DNA from: Gammaproteobacteria bacterium
Lineage (GTDB): Bacteria > Pseudomonadota > Gammaproteobacteria > Pseudomonadales > Halieaceae
DNA: 64,000 bases
NCBI GenBank assembly: GCA_030427485.1
Contig: JAUICG010000013.1
Span: 62,001-126,000, forward strand
Direction: 5' to 3'
Shown: positions 17,666-26,212 of the stretch, piece after piece
How positions within the stretch are numbered: the first letter of the stretch is position 1
How the letters are laid out: each line of letters opens with the position of its first letter
Notes under the pieces: model-generated
Database searches by the model: none
What the model was told of the DNA's origin: nothing
The model's input: the letters and a program-made list of their open reading frames with translations, nothing else
Made by a program: the position numbers and the translations under genes

Positions 17666-18048
17666 TGTTCAGTCACGTGACAATTGGATCGAGGGACCCG
17701 AATGCAGCGTCCCTGTTTTACGATAAAGTCCTGGGGACGCTTGGTATCGATGTCCTGTTCTCCATGGAAGGCGTGGTCGCCTATGGCGAAGTCTCAGGTC
17801 CGAAAACCTTTCTGGTGAAACCCTTCGACGGCGGCCCTCCTGCGCCCGGCAATGGAGGGCATATCGCCTACCTGGCCAGGACCCGCGCCCAGGTGGACGC
17901 CTTCTATGCCGCCGCACTTGAGATGGGAGGCTCCGATGAAGGCCCGCCCGGTTTACGGCCGCACTACCACCCGAATTACTATGCAGCCTACGTGCGCGAC
18001 CCGGAGGGCAACAAAATCCAGGCCGTCTGTCACAGCAAGAACGGCTAG
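17665..18048 (+). CDS. VOC (glyoxalase/bleomycin-resistance fold) family protein
   Basis: A 127-residue vicinal-oxygen-chelate protein. It begins [26 protein letters not shown] with the usual first metal-ligand histidine (H4), and ends YAAYVRDPEGNKIQAVCH, the second half-site of the fold. No substrate can be predicted. Its start overlaps the last base of rpiA, so the two are translationally coupled, but a shared role is not obvious. Confidence 0.85.
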   Translation: MFSHVTIGSRDPNAASLFYDKVLGTLGIDVLFSMEGVVAYGEVSGPKTFLVKPFDGGPPAPGNGGHIAYLARTRAQVDAFYAAALEMGGSDEGPPGLRPHYHPNYYAAYVRDPEGNKIQAVCHSKNG

Positions 18049-18072
18049 GAAACCGGCCTGACGCGCCGGGGG

Positions 18073-19470
18073 TCAGTCAAAGATCTTTCCGGGATTCATG
18101 ATCCCCGCCGGGTCGAACGCCTTTTTGATCTGCCGCATAATCGACACCTCTAGCGGCGACCGGCTGTAGTGGAGATAGTCCTTCTTCAGCAAACCCACCC
18201 CGTGCTCTGCGGAAACACTGCCGCCATAGCGCTGCACAATATCGAATACCCACTCGCTCACTTCCGAACAGCGCTGCTGAAAGTCCGCCATTGGCAACGC
18301 CTCGGGCTTGAGAATATTGAGGTGCACATTGCCATCGCCGATGTGCCCGAACCAGACAATCTCGAATTCGGGATAGCTCTTGTTGACCACCGCCTCTACT
18401 TCTTCCAGGAAAGCAGGCACCCGGGAGGTCAACGTGGAGATGTCGTTCTTGTAGGGCGTCCAGCGCGAGATAGTCTCCGAAATATCCTCGCGCAGGCGCC
18501 ACAGCGACTCAGCCTGCGCGATACTCTGGCTGACCACGCCGTCCAGCGCCCAGCCCTGTTCCAGGCAGTGCTCGAACAGGCTCATCGCCGTCTCCATCGC
18601 GCTGTCATCGCGCTGTTCAAACTCCAGCAACGCATAAAACCCGGCCGGCGTGTCAAACGGTCGCTGCAAGCCCTGGTGAGCAATGACTTTCTGTAATGCC
18701 AGTTCGGAGAAAAACTCGAACGCGCTCAGCTCCATTGCTCCCTGATAGGCGCACAACACATTCATGATGGCCGCCATATCCGGCGCGCCGAGCACCAGTA
18801 CCGCGAGTTCCTGCGGCGGACGCGCCAGGCGCATCGTGGCCTCGACCACCACACCCAGGGTACCCTCGGCGCCAATCACCAGCTGTCGCAGGTCATACCC
18901 CGTGTTGTTCTTGACGAGGCCACGATTGAGGTCGAGCAGCTCCCCGTCGCCGGTGACCAGCTTCAGCCCCGCCACCCAGTCGCGGGTCATGCCGTGACGT
19001 ATGACCTTGATGCCCCCGGCATTGGTGGAGATATTGCCGCCGATCTGGCTCGACCCGCTGGAGGCGAAATCAACCGGGTAGAACAGGCCCTGCTCGGCGG
19101 CGAAGTTCTGCAGTTGCTCTGTCACCACCCCCGCCCCGCAGCGCACGGTCCGGTCGATGGGACTGAAGTCGTCTATCGTGTTCAGCCGATCCAGGGCGAG
19201 CACCAGCTCGCCGTTGCAGGCGACCGCCCCGGCGCTGAGACCGGAGCGTCCACCCGAGGGTACGATGGCAAGTCCTGCCGCGGCGGCGAGCCGCACGATC
19301 GCCTGCACCTGTTCCACGCTGTCCGGCAGCACGACGGCCGCGGGATCCGGTGTGTGAACCCGGGTCCAATCGCGTCCGTAGAACTGCAGGGAATCGGCAT
19401 CCGTCAGCACGCGGCCAACCCCGACAATTCCCTCCAGCGCGCGCAGGGTGGCTTCGTCGATTGCGGACAA
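18073..19470 (-). CDS. FAD-linked oxidase, probable D-2-hydroxyglutarate dehydrogenase
   Basis: The 465 residues form a VAO-type FAD domain (PSGGRSGLSAGAVA, SSGSSQIGGNISTNAGGIK, VIGAEGTLGVV) and a C-terminal FAD-oxidase domain with the metal/substrate motifs WFGHIGDGNVHLNIL and SAEHGVGLLKK. This is the GlcD/D-lactate/D-2-hydroxyglutarate dehydrogenase class. Adjacency to a divergent serA points to D2HGDH: SerA reduces 2-oxoglutarate to D-2-hydroxyglutarate as a side reaction that drives 3-phosphoglycerate oxidation, and D2HGDH reoxidises it, a coupling shown in Pseudomonas stutzeri. Glycolate or D-lactate oxidase are alternatives. Confidence 0.83.
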   Translation of the reverse strand: MSAIDEATLRALEGIVGVGRVLTDADSLQFYGRDWTRVHTPDPAAVVLPDSVEQVQAIVRLAAAAGLAIVPSGGRSGLSAGAVACNGELVLALDRLNTIDDFSPIDRTVRCGAGVVTEQLQNFAAEQGLFYPVDFASSGSSQIGGNISTNAGGIKVIRHGMTRDWVAGLKLVTGDGELLDLNRGLVKNNTGYDLRQLVIGAEGTLGVVVEATMRLARPPQELAVLVLGAPDMAAIMNVLCAYQGAMELSAFEFFSELALQKVIAHQGLQRPFDTPAGFYALLEFEQRDDSAMETAMSLFEHCLEQGWALDGVVSQSIAQAESLWRLREDISETISRWTPYKNDISTLTSRVPAFLEEVEAVVNKSYPEFEIVWFGHIGDGNVHLNILKPEALPMADFQQRCSEVSEWVFDIVQRYGGSVSAEHGVGLLKKDYLHYSRSPLEVSIMRQIKKAFDPAGIMNPGKIFD

Positions 19471-19512
19471 TATGGATTCCTCCGGTAATTTTCACAGGGC
19501 GCTGCTTCGAGC

Positions 19513-19545
19513 GGCGCGTATGGTACCATACGCGCCGTTTTTTTT
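19513..19545 (+). promoter_or_regulatory. Perfect 24-bp palindrome plus T8 between D2HGDH and serA
   Basis: Half-sites GGCGCGTATGGT and ACCATACGCGCC (19513-19536) form an uninterrupted palindrome, followed on the plus strand by G and eight T. It lies 42 bases upstream of the D2HGDH gene and 58 bases upstream of serA. It could be a shared operator, an intrinsic terminator in the serA leader, or both. Confidence 0.6.
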
Positions 19546-19603
19546 GCCGCCACGGCAAGCACGCCGGACTGCCCGGCTCCCACCCGTAAAGGACCAGATC
19601 ATC

Positions 19604-20833
19604 ATGGCGCAGCAATCGCTGGAGAAGAGCAAAATCAAATTTCTGTTGTTGGAAGGCGTTCATCCCTCCGCCGTGGAAACCCTGCAAAAATCCGGTTACA
19701 CCAATATCGAACAACACAAGAAGGCGCTGCCGACGCCGGAACTCCGGAAAGCGATTGCCAATGCACACTTTATCGGCATCCGCTCCGCCACCCAGCTCAC
19801 CGAGGAAGTGATTGCAGCGGCCGGCAAACTGGTGGCAATCGGCTGCTTTTGTATAGGCACCAACCAGGTCGACCTGAAGGCTGCCACGCTGCGTGGAATA
19901 CCCGTATTCAATGCCCCCTTCTCCAATACCCGCAGCGTGGCCGAACTTGTACTGGCGGAAGCTATCCTCCTGCTGCGTGGCGTGGCGGCAAAGAACGCGG
20001 CCGCACACCGCGGCGAATGGCAGAAAAGTGCCGCGAACTCCTTCGAAATTCGCGGGAAAAAGCTCGGTATTATCGGCTACGGTAATATCGGCATGCAGCT
20101 GGGCGTGATCGCCGAAGGGCTCGGCATGCAGGTGCAGTTTTATGACACCGTCAACAAACTGCCCCTCGGTAACGCGCGACAGGTACCGAGCCTCAACCAG
20201 TTGTTGGGCAATTCCGACGTCGTCAGCCTGCACGTTCCGCAGACCGACGCCACGAGAAACATGATGGGCGCCGCACAGCTCAAGCAGATGCAGCCCGGCA
20301 GTATCCTGATCAATGCCTCGCGCGGCACCGTGGTGGACATCGATGCCCTGGCCGACGCACTGGAGCGCGGCGCGCTCGGCGGCGCCGGCATCGATGTCTT
20401 CCCGGTGGAGCCGAACTCCAACGAGGAGGAGTTCGTCTCGCCGCTGCGTCGATTTGACAACACCTTCCTGACCCCGCATATCGGCGGGAGCACTATCGAG
20501 GCGCAGGAAAACATCGGCATGGAGGTCGCGGAAAAGCTGGCCCGTTACAGTGACAACGGCACCACGACCTCATCCATCAATCTTCCCGCAGTAGCGCTCC
20601 CTGAACACACCGGGAAACACCGGCTGCTGCATATCCACCGCAATGTGCCCGGCGTGATGAGCGCCATCAACAACGTTTTTTCCGAGAACCGGATCAACGT
20701 CGCCGCGCAGTTCCTGCAGACCAATGAGACAGTGGGCTACGTGGTGATAGACATCGACGCCGAATACAGCGAAATCGCGCTGCAGAAGCTGGCTGCGGTC
20801 GAGGGAACTATCCGCAGCCGCGTGCTGTTCTGA
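19604..20833 (+). CDS. serA: D-3-phosphoglycerate dehydrogenase
   Basis: First step of serine synthesis, NAD-dependent oxidation of 3-phosphoglycerate. The 409 residues show the NAD loop LGIIGYGNIGMQLG (GYGNIG at 158-163), NASRGTVVDIDALADAL, the catalytic LTPHIGGST histidine, and a C-terminal ACT domain (from about 335, HRLLHIHRNVPGVMSAINN) that normally mediates serine feedback inhibition. ATG at 19604 is used; the longer frame from 19448 runs back into the divergent D2HGDH gene and through the palindrome. Divergent from the D2HGDH gene, as in Pseudomonas. Confidence 0.96.
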   Translation: MAQQSLEKSKIKFLLLEGVHPSAVETLQKSGYTNIEQHKKALPTPELRKAIANAHFIGIRSATQLTEEVIAAAGKLVAIGCFCIGTNQVDLKAATLRGIPVFNAPFSNTRSVAELVLAEAILLLRGVAAKNAAAHRGEWQKSAANSFEIRGKKLGIIGYGNIGMQLGVIAEGLGMQVQFYDTVNKLPLGNARQVPSLNQLLGNSDVVSLHVPQTDATRNMMGAAQLKQMQPGSILINASRGTVVDIDALADALERGALGGAGIDVFPVEPNSNEEEFVSPLRRFDNTFLTPHIGGSTIEAQENIGMEVAEKLARYSDNGTTTSSINLPAVALPEHTGKHRLLHIHRNVPGVMSAINNVFSENRINVAAQFLQTNETVGYVVIDIDAEYSEIALQKLAAVEGTIRSRVLF

Positions 20834-21110
20834 CCCGACGGCACGATACACAATCTGCGATCATAAATTTCTGTAGCTATACGGCATAACATACTGACAG
20901 TGAACGGTATTTTTCCGCGTTATCGGTCGTTTTAAGGCGGCTGCCAGTGATGGTACCTTAGGGCGTGCAGATATATAAGAAAATGGGCTTCTCAACATCC
21001 GGGCAGCCCCAGGACGGAAAATACACGGAACAACCAGGCAACAGGGAAGGGCCTTATTTCTAACGATACTCACAGAGTACGAAAGGTTAACAACGCAAGT
21101 AGGGGCAAAC
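20834..21110 (+). other. Intergenic leader of the TonB receptor gene
   Basis: A 277-bp, relatively AT-rich spacer between serA and the TonB-dependent receptor. No clear terminator for serA is visible. Weak -10-like AT blocks occur near 20877-20882 (TATACG) and 20970-20976, but no -35 partner is convincing. No riboswitch or small RNA was recognised. Confidence 0.5.
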
Positions 21111-23477
21111 ATGCGGAATAACAGGGCAATCCAGGTCAGCGCACTATCAGCGGCAGTTGCATCCACACTCTTTTCCGGCCAGTCAGCAGTGGCTCAAACG
21201 GTCATTGAAGAGGTCGTGGTAACGGCCACGCGACGCTCGGAGTCGATACAGGACATCCCGATCAATATCACCGCGCTCAGCAGCACCATCATCGAGCGGG
21301 ATCGACTCACTGATCTGGTCGATGTCGCGCGCGTGGTGCCGGGCATGACCGTGGTGGACCAGGGGCCGCGCAGCAGCAACACGCTTACCGTACGCGGTTT
21401 GAGCGTCGATTCCATTATCGCCAACGACGGCAGTAATGACGGCGGCGCGACCGTCGGCACCTATGTCGGGGAAATTCCGCTGTATATCGACCTGAAACTG
21501 AATGACATGGAGCGCGTGGAAGTACTGATGGGTCCCCAGGGCACGCTTTACGGTGCAGGGACAATGGGCGGTGCTGTACGCTATATCCCCAACCGGCCGC
21601 AGACCGACGCGCTGAGTTACCAGGTACGCGGTGATGTCTACGATCTGAGCGAATCGAGTGATGCCGGGTACGAGGGTGGCGGCACCGTCAACATCCCCAT
21701 CATTGAGGATACCCTGGCGTTTCGCGCGTCCGTCGACTACCTCGACGATCCCGGTTTTATCGATTACAACTACCTCGTTCGCGAGGCTGGCGTTTCCAAT
21801 CCCCAGCCCGATTTCAGTGACCCGGACGACGTCAACGCCAACCTGAAACAGCAAAAAGACGCGAATACCGAAGAGACATGGTCCGGCCGCGCCGCGCTGC
21901 GCTACACCACCGACAGGTTCGACGGCACGCTCTCCTATTATTATCAGGACCAGGACATTGGCGCTCGCCAGGTCAATCACCAGGAAAGCTTTGGTACGGG
22001 CAAATATGAGTCGGCGCACCGCTTCCTCGAGCCCAACAAGCGCAAGAACGAATTACTCGCACTGGAAATGGTCGCGGACCTCGGCTTTGCCGAGCTGACC
22101 TCGGCCACGGGCTATTCCGAGTACACGGAAAAAGGCCACCGCGACCAGACGGACCTGCTGCTTACTTTTGAGTACGGGTATGAGCTGTTTCCCAGTTTCT
22201 CAGCCTACACCAGCGAGAATGCGGACGAGGACACTTTCACCCAGGAGTTGCGACTGGTATCCACCAGTGAAGGGCCCTTCAGCTGGATAATCGGGGGCTT
22301 CTATAATGACTTCAAAAACGACGCGGAGAGCCGGGAGTTCGCCCCGGGCTTCGACCAGTTTGCAGTGGACAACCTCGGCGGCGTGCAGCTGCGCCCCGAC
22401 TCCCTGGAGTACTACCAGATTTTTCATGAAGACCAGAAGGAAACCGCGATCTTCGGTGAACTGGGCTACGAAATAACCGACGCCTGGCAGGTGACCATCG
22501 GCGCGCGCTGGTTCAAGTACGAGTATGAAGCCAGCAACGGCTTTGCGCTGCCCTTGCTGGACACCGTGTTCTTTGGCGATCCGCCGGATTCGCTCAACGT
22601 CGTATCGGATTCCGGTGACGTGGATGACGACGACACCGTATACAAGTTCAATACCTCTTACGATTTCAACGATGACATCATGGCCTACCTGACGGTCAGC
22701 GAAGGCTACCGGCTGGGCGCATCGAACGGCATATCGCTGTGCCCGGACCCCATCGGTGATTTCCAGAACGTCTGCGTCCTGCCTGACGAGGCGTCATACT
22801 CCCCTGATAAAACGACCAACTACGAGATCGGGGTGCACTCCCAGTTCGGCGACTCCCTGATTGTCAACGGCGCCATTTACTACATTGAGTGGAGCGATGT
22901 CCAGGTGGGTTCCACCACGGTGAACGGCGCCCAACCCATCATCACCAATGGGAATGACGCGGAAAGTACGGGCCTCGAAGTATCGAGCCAGTACTTCGTC
23001 ACGCCATCACTTTCCGTCAGCGGCTCCTATGCCTACACCGATGCACAGTTGACGCAGGACGCGCCCGGAATAGTGGGTGGCACGGACGCTTTCAGTGGTG
23101 ATCGCCTGCCCGGCTCACCGAAAAACCAGTTGTATGTTGCAGCGCACTATGAGTTGGCTCTGCGGGACGGGTCACAGATAAACTTTGACTGGTCGATGTC
23201 CTATCAGAGCAGTGTACTGACCAAGGTCGGAGAAAGGGATTTCGGGGAGAGCATGCCGAGTTTTTACCTGAACAATATCTCCACGAGCTGGCTCAAGGAT
23301 GACTGGGTTGTCACCCTTTATGCAGACAACGTCTTCGACGAGTACGCACAGACCGGTGTACGCGCAGATACCAGTTTCATCGGTGAGTCAGGCGATTTCA
23401 CATTGCGGCGCTACTACCACAATATGGTTCGCCCGCGCCAGGTCGGCCTGAAGTTTACTTACACCTTCGACGAGTAG
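21111..23477 (+). CDS. TonB-dependent outer-membrane receptor
   Basis: A 788-residue outer-membrane transporter for an unknown large substrate. It has a signal peptide ending near AVAQT (about residue 29), a TonB-box-like IEEVVVTATRR, the plug domain (DIPINITALSS to about residue 170, with VLMGPQGTLYGAGTMGGAVRYI), and a 22-strand barrel whose C terminus is RPRQVGLKFTYTFDE. It resembles the non-iron, catecholate-unlike receptors that are expanded in marine Halieaceae and Sphingomonadales, but substrate is not predictable. It is a single gene with a strong terminator downstream. A tonB gene is at 44.2 kb. Confidence 0.92.
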   Translation: MRNNRAIQVSALSAAVASTLFSGQSAVAQTVIEEVVVTATRRSESIQDIPINITALSSTIIERDRLTDLVDVARVVPGMTVVDQGPRSSNTLTVRGLSVDSIIANDGSNDGGATVGTYVGEIPLYIDLKLNDMERVEVLMGPQGTLYGAGTMGGAVRYIPNRPQTDALSYQVRGDVYDLSESSDAGYEGGGTVNIPIIEDTLAFRASVDYLDDPGFIDYNYLVREAGVSNPQPDFSDPDDVNANLKQQKDANTEETWSGRAALRYTTDRFDGTLSYYYQDQDIGARQVNHQESFGTGKYESAHRFLEPNKRKNELLALEMVADLGFAELTSATGYSEYTEKGHRDQTDLLLTFEYGYELFPSFSAYTSENADEDTFTQELRLVSTSEGPFSWIIGGFYNDFKNDAESREFAPGFDQFAVDNLGGVQLRPDSLEYYQIFHEDQKETAIFGELGYEITDAWQVTIGARWFKYEYEASNGFALPLLDTVFFGDPPDSLNVVSDSGDVDDDDTVYKFNTSYDFNDDIMAYLTVSEGYRLGASNGISLCPDPIGDFQNVCVLPDEASYSPDKTTNYEIGVHSQFGDSLIVNGAIYYIEWSDVQVGSTTVNGAQPIITNGNDAESTGLEVSSQYFVTPSLSVSGSYAYTDAQLTQDAPGIVGGTDAFSGDRLPGSPKNQLYVAAHYELALRDGSQINFDWSMSYQSSVLTKVGERDFGESMPSFYLNNISTSWLKDDWVVTLYADNVFDEYAQTGVRADTSFIGESGDFTLRRYYHNMVRPRQVGLKFTYTFDE

Positions 23478-23496
23478 ACCTGGCCAGGCCGTGCCA

Positions 23497-23521
23497 ACGG
23501 GCGCTGCGGCGCCCGTTTTTT
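23497..23521 (+). terminator. Intrinsic terminator of the TonB receptor gene
   Basis: Perfect 8-bp stem ACGGGCGC / GCGCCCGT with loop TGCG, followed by five further T residues. It lies 20 bases after the receptor stop and about 75 bases before the sulfotransferase gene. Confidence 0.88.
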
Positions 23522-23596
23522 GCGTCCGCGCGCTTGCGCCGGGCCGCCCACCCACGCGAGTGACGCGCATTGGCATTGCGCCCGGAATGTGCAGCG

Positions 23597-25216
23597 ATGA
23601 TACCGACACAACAGCAGATCGCCACCCTTCACCGCGCGGCGCATCGAGCGACACGAGAAGGGCGGCTGCGAGAGGCGCACCAACACTGCCTGGCTATCCT
23701 CAAACTTGACCCGGGCTTCGCCGACGCCTGGTTTCTGTGCGGCGTCATTGCGGCACACAACGGCCAGGTCGAAAAGGCGATCAGTATTTTGCATAAGGCC
23801 ATCGAACTGGCGCCCGACAATGCCGAATACCTGGCAGAACTGGGTAAGCATCTTGTCGGCACGCGGGATTCCCGGCAGGCACTTCGTGTTGCGCAGCGCG
23901 CCCACGCGCTCAACCCTTCAGAAGTACCCACTCTAAGTACCCTGGGTACGGTATTCAGTCACTGCGGTGAGCACGAAACAGCTCTGGACTGCTTCCGCCG
24001 CGCAGCGCAACTCCTGCAGGAAAGAGGTAGCAGCGCGGGCCGGCTTACCAAAGCCTGGCAAGCGGACCTGTTCTTCAATCTCGGCGCTTCGCTGAATTTC
24101 GCCGGTCTGTTCCAGGACGCTGAGGAGGCCTACGAGAAAGCCATCGCTTTGCGACCAGATTTGTTCAAGGCACATTCTGCATTGTCGCTACTGCGACCAC
24201 AGACCGCAGAAAGCAACCACCTTGCGCGTCTGCAACAGTTGTACGACAAGGTTTCCAGCCCGCAGGACCAACTACACCTCGGCCACGCGATCGCCAGGGA
24301 GCAGGAGGATATGCACCACTATGCCGACTCGCTGGCAAGCCTTGGCTGGGCCAAGGAAAGGCAGGCGAAACAGGCCGCCTACCGCGCTGAATCAGATGCT
24401 GCCCTGTTCAACGGGATCAGGCGGTTGTTTACACCGGAGTTCGTTGGTGCAAAGGGGCCTTCCTGCAACAACCCCGAACCCGTTTTTATCGTCGGCATGC
24501 CGCGTACCGGCACGACGCTGGTCGAGCGGATTCTATCGAGCCACTCACAGGTCTTCGCCGCAGGTGAACTGCAAAACTTTCCCCTCCAGGTGAAACGCAT
24601 GACGGGGTCCGCCTCCGCGGAGGTTATCGACATGGAAACACTCGAGCGATCTCTCGATCTGGATATGGCAGCACTGGGTACCGCGTATATTGAAAGCACC
24701 CGTCCGAGGACCGGACTTACGGCGCATTTTACCGACAAGCTACCGCTCAATTTCCTCTATCTCGGCCTTATCAGGCGCGCATTGCCCAACGCGAAACTGA
24801 TCTGCCTGCGCCGCGACCCGATGGACACCTGCCTGAGCAACTACCGCCAGTTGTTCGCGGTCAACTTCCGGTACTATCACTACAACTATGATTTGCTGGA
24901 TTGCGGACGCTATTACATCGAATTCGACCGCTTGATGCGGCACTGGCAGGACACACTGCACGGCACTGTTCTGCAGCTGCAGTACGAAGACCTGGTAGCC
25001 GACCCCGAGCGCGTTACCCGCGCGTTGCTCGCGCACTGCGGGCTGCCCTGGGAAGCGCAGTGCCTGGCGTTCCACCAGCAAAAAACCAGTGTGGCGACCG
25101 CCAGCGCGGTGCAGGTGAGGCAGGGCATCTACACCAGCTCGGTGAACCGCTGGAAGCGCTACGGTGACGCGGTGCAACCCCTGTACGAATTGCTCGAATC
25201 CGCCGGCTATTACTGA
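23597..25216 (+). CDS. TPR-repeat sulfotransferase family protein
   Basis: A 539-residue two-part protein. Residues about 1-240 are tandem tetratricopeptide repeats (for example FADAWFLCGVIAAHNGQVEK and LFFNLGASLNFAGLFQDAEE). From about 290 is a sulfotransferase domain with the 5'-phosphosulfate loop PVFIVGMPRTGTTLVERIL and the 3'-phosphate motif LICLRRDPMDTCLSNYRQ. It would transfer sulfate from PAPS to an unknown acceptor, possibly protein tyrosine or glycan. ATG at 23597 is preferred to TTG at 23570. It is separated from the receptor by a terminator and so probably has its own promoter. This architecture is common in marine Halieaceae-like genomes. Confidence 0.85.
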   Translation: MIPTQQQIATLHRAAHRATREGRLREAHQHCLAILKLDPGFADAWFLCGVIAAHNGQVEKAISILHKAIELAPDNAEYLAELGKHLVGTRDSRQALRVAQRAHALNPSEVPTLSTLGTVFSHCGEHETALDCFRRAAQLLQERGSSAGRLTKAWQADLFFNLGASLNFAGLFQDAEEAYEKAIALRPDLFKAHSALSLLRPQTAESNHLARLQQLYDKVSSPQDQLHLGHAIAREQEDMHHYADSLASLGWAKERQAKQAAYRAESDAALFNGIRRLFTPEFVGAKGPSCNNPEPVFIVGMPRTGTTLVERILSSHSQVFAAGELQNFPLQVKRMTGSASAEVIDMETLERSLDLDMAALGTAYIESTRPRTGLTAHFTDKLPLNFLYLGLIRRALPNAKLICLRRDPMDTCLSNYRQLFAVNFRYYHYNYDLLDCGRYYIEFDRLMRHWQDTLHGTVLQLQYEDLVADPERVTRALLAHCGLPWEAQCLAFHQQKTSVATASAVQVRQGIYTSSVNRWKRYGDAVQPLYELLESAGYY

Positions 25217-25219
25217 CGA

Positions 25220-26167
25220 TTAATCCAGCTCGATACCGCAGGCAGCTAGCCAGGTTTCCACGCGCTGTAGATAATCCGCGCGTATCCCGACTGCTTCATT
25301 TGCCAGTTGGTGACCCGCGCCGGGCAGGTACTCCACCTGGCTGCCGGGAAACAGCCTGGCAATGAATGGCATATTGTAGCGCCAGTCCACGGTCGCATCG
25401 GCATCACCCTGAATCACGAGCGCCGGGCCCACAGCCAGGTCGCGGGGCTGCAAATCGTCCAGCCAGCGCCGCAGCGCCGCCAGCCAGCGCAGGGAGATGC
25501 GATGACACTGCAGCGGGTCGCGCTGTATGAACTTCAGAAAATCACCATCGGAGGAATTCACCGCAAAGGTGCGCCGTACGCCATCCGTGAACGGACTCAG
25601 CATGCGCTGGGCCGTACTCACCCAGAACCATCCCGCCGGGCGCACCAGGGGCGCCAGTAATACCGTCGCGACGAATGGCCAGTCGTATTTCCTCGCGTAG
25701 TCGATCAGGGCAGCGCCACCGGTGCTCTGCGCGATAACCCACAGGGGCAGCGCCGGTAATTGCACCACGCGCAGTACATCGGCGAGCGCACGGCTGTAAT
25801 CCCCGAAGTCATCGATCACGGCGGGCTCTCCGCTGGAAAGCCCGTGGCCGGGCAGGTCGAAGATCAATACGTTGCAGCGATGAGCGAGACCCCAGTCAAT
25901 CAGCTTGTTGAACAATCCGGTGTGATCGAAGTAGCCGTGTAACACCAGCAGGTTGGTGCGCGCACCGGGCTGGCTCCAATGGTGCACCGCGAGCGTATAG
26001 TCCCCCGAGGTAATGCGCCCCGCATGATGCGAAACCTGTGGGTAGCGCGTCGTGAAATCAAGGCCATAGCTCGCGCAGAACGCGGCCAGGTCCTGCGGCC
26101 CTGACAATCGGGCACCGAAAGGCGGCAGTTGCTCGCGAAGCGTCTGCAGTTGCTCCGGCGTCAACAA
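25220..26167 (-). CDS. Alpha/beta-hydrolase (serine aminopeptidase S33 / lysophospholipase-like)
   Basis: A 315-residue alpha/beta hydrolase with the oxyanion region LLVLHGYFDHTGLFNKL, LIFDLPGHGLSSG, a nucleophile elbow VIAQSTGGAA (A-x-S-x-G in place of the usual G-x-S-x-G), the acid in VIQGDADATVDW and the histidine in LPGAGHQLANEA. The pattern is monoglyceride-lipase-like, but the substrate is unknown. The start is TTG, with a strong AGGGGGTG ribosome-binding site that lies right beside the hairpin repeat at 26182-26212. It is downstream of fba on the same strand and its 3' end faces the sulfotransferase gene across 3 bases. Confidence 0.82.
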   Translation of the reverse strand: MLTPEQLQTLREQLPPFGARLSGPQDLAAFCASYGLDFTTRYPQVSHHAGRITSGDYTLAVHHWSQPGARTNLLVLHGYFDHTGLFNKLIDWGLAHRCNVLIFDLPGHGLSSGEPAVIDDFGDYSRALADVLRVVQLPALPLWVIAQSTGGAALIDYARKYDWPFVATVLLAPLVRPAGWFWVSTAQRMLSPFTDGVRRTFAVNSSDGDFLKFIQRDPLQCHRISLRWLAALRRWLDDLQPRDLAVGPALVIQGDADATVDWRYNMPFIARLFPGSQVEYLPGAGHQLANEAVGIRADYLQRVETWLAACGIELD

Positions 26168-26181
26168 CCCGCCACCCCCTG

Positions 26182-26212
26182 GTACGCCATCAACATGATA
26201 TTGATGGAGTAC
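26182..26212. repeat. Hairpin repeat copy 2, at the end of fba
   Basis: GTACGCCATCAA and TTGATGGAGTAC pair with one internal mismatch around a short loop. The last base of the repeat begins the fba stop codon. It shares 33 of 38 positions with the copy at 3213-3250 and lies in the same place relative to the minus-strand gene (codons GTG xAC TAG followed by TACTCC). Confidence 0.7.

Noticed and set aside
19070..20479. 469-residue frame antisense to serA
   Set aside because: Opposite to a well conserved enzyme gene with no family features; typical shadow of high-GC coding sequence.
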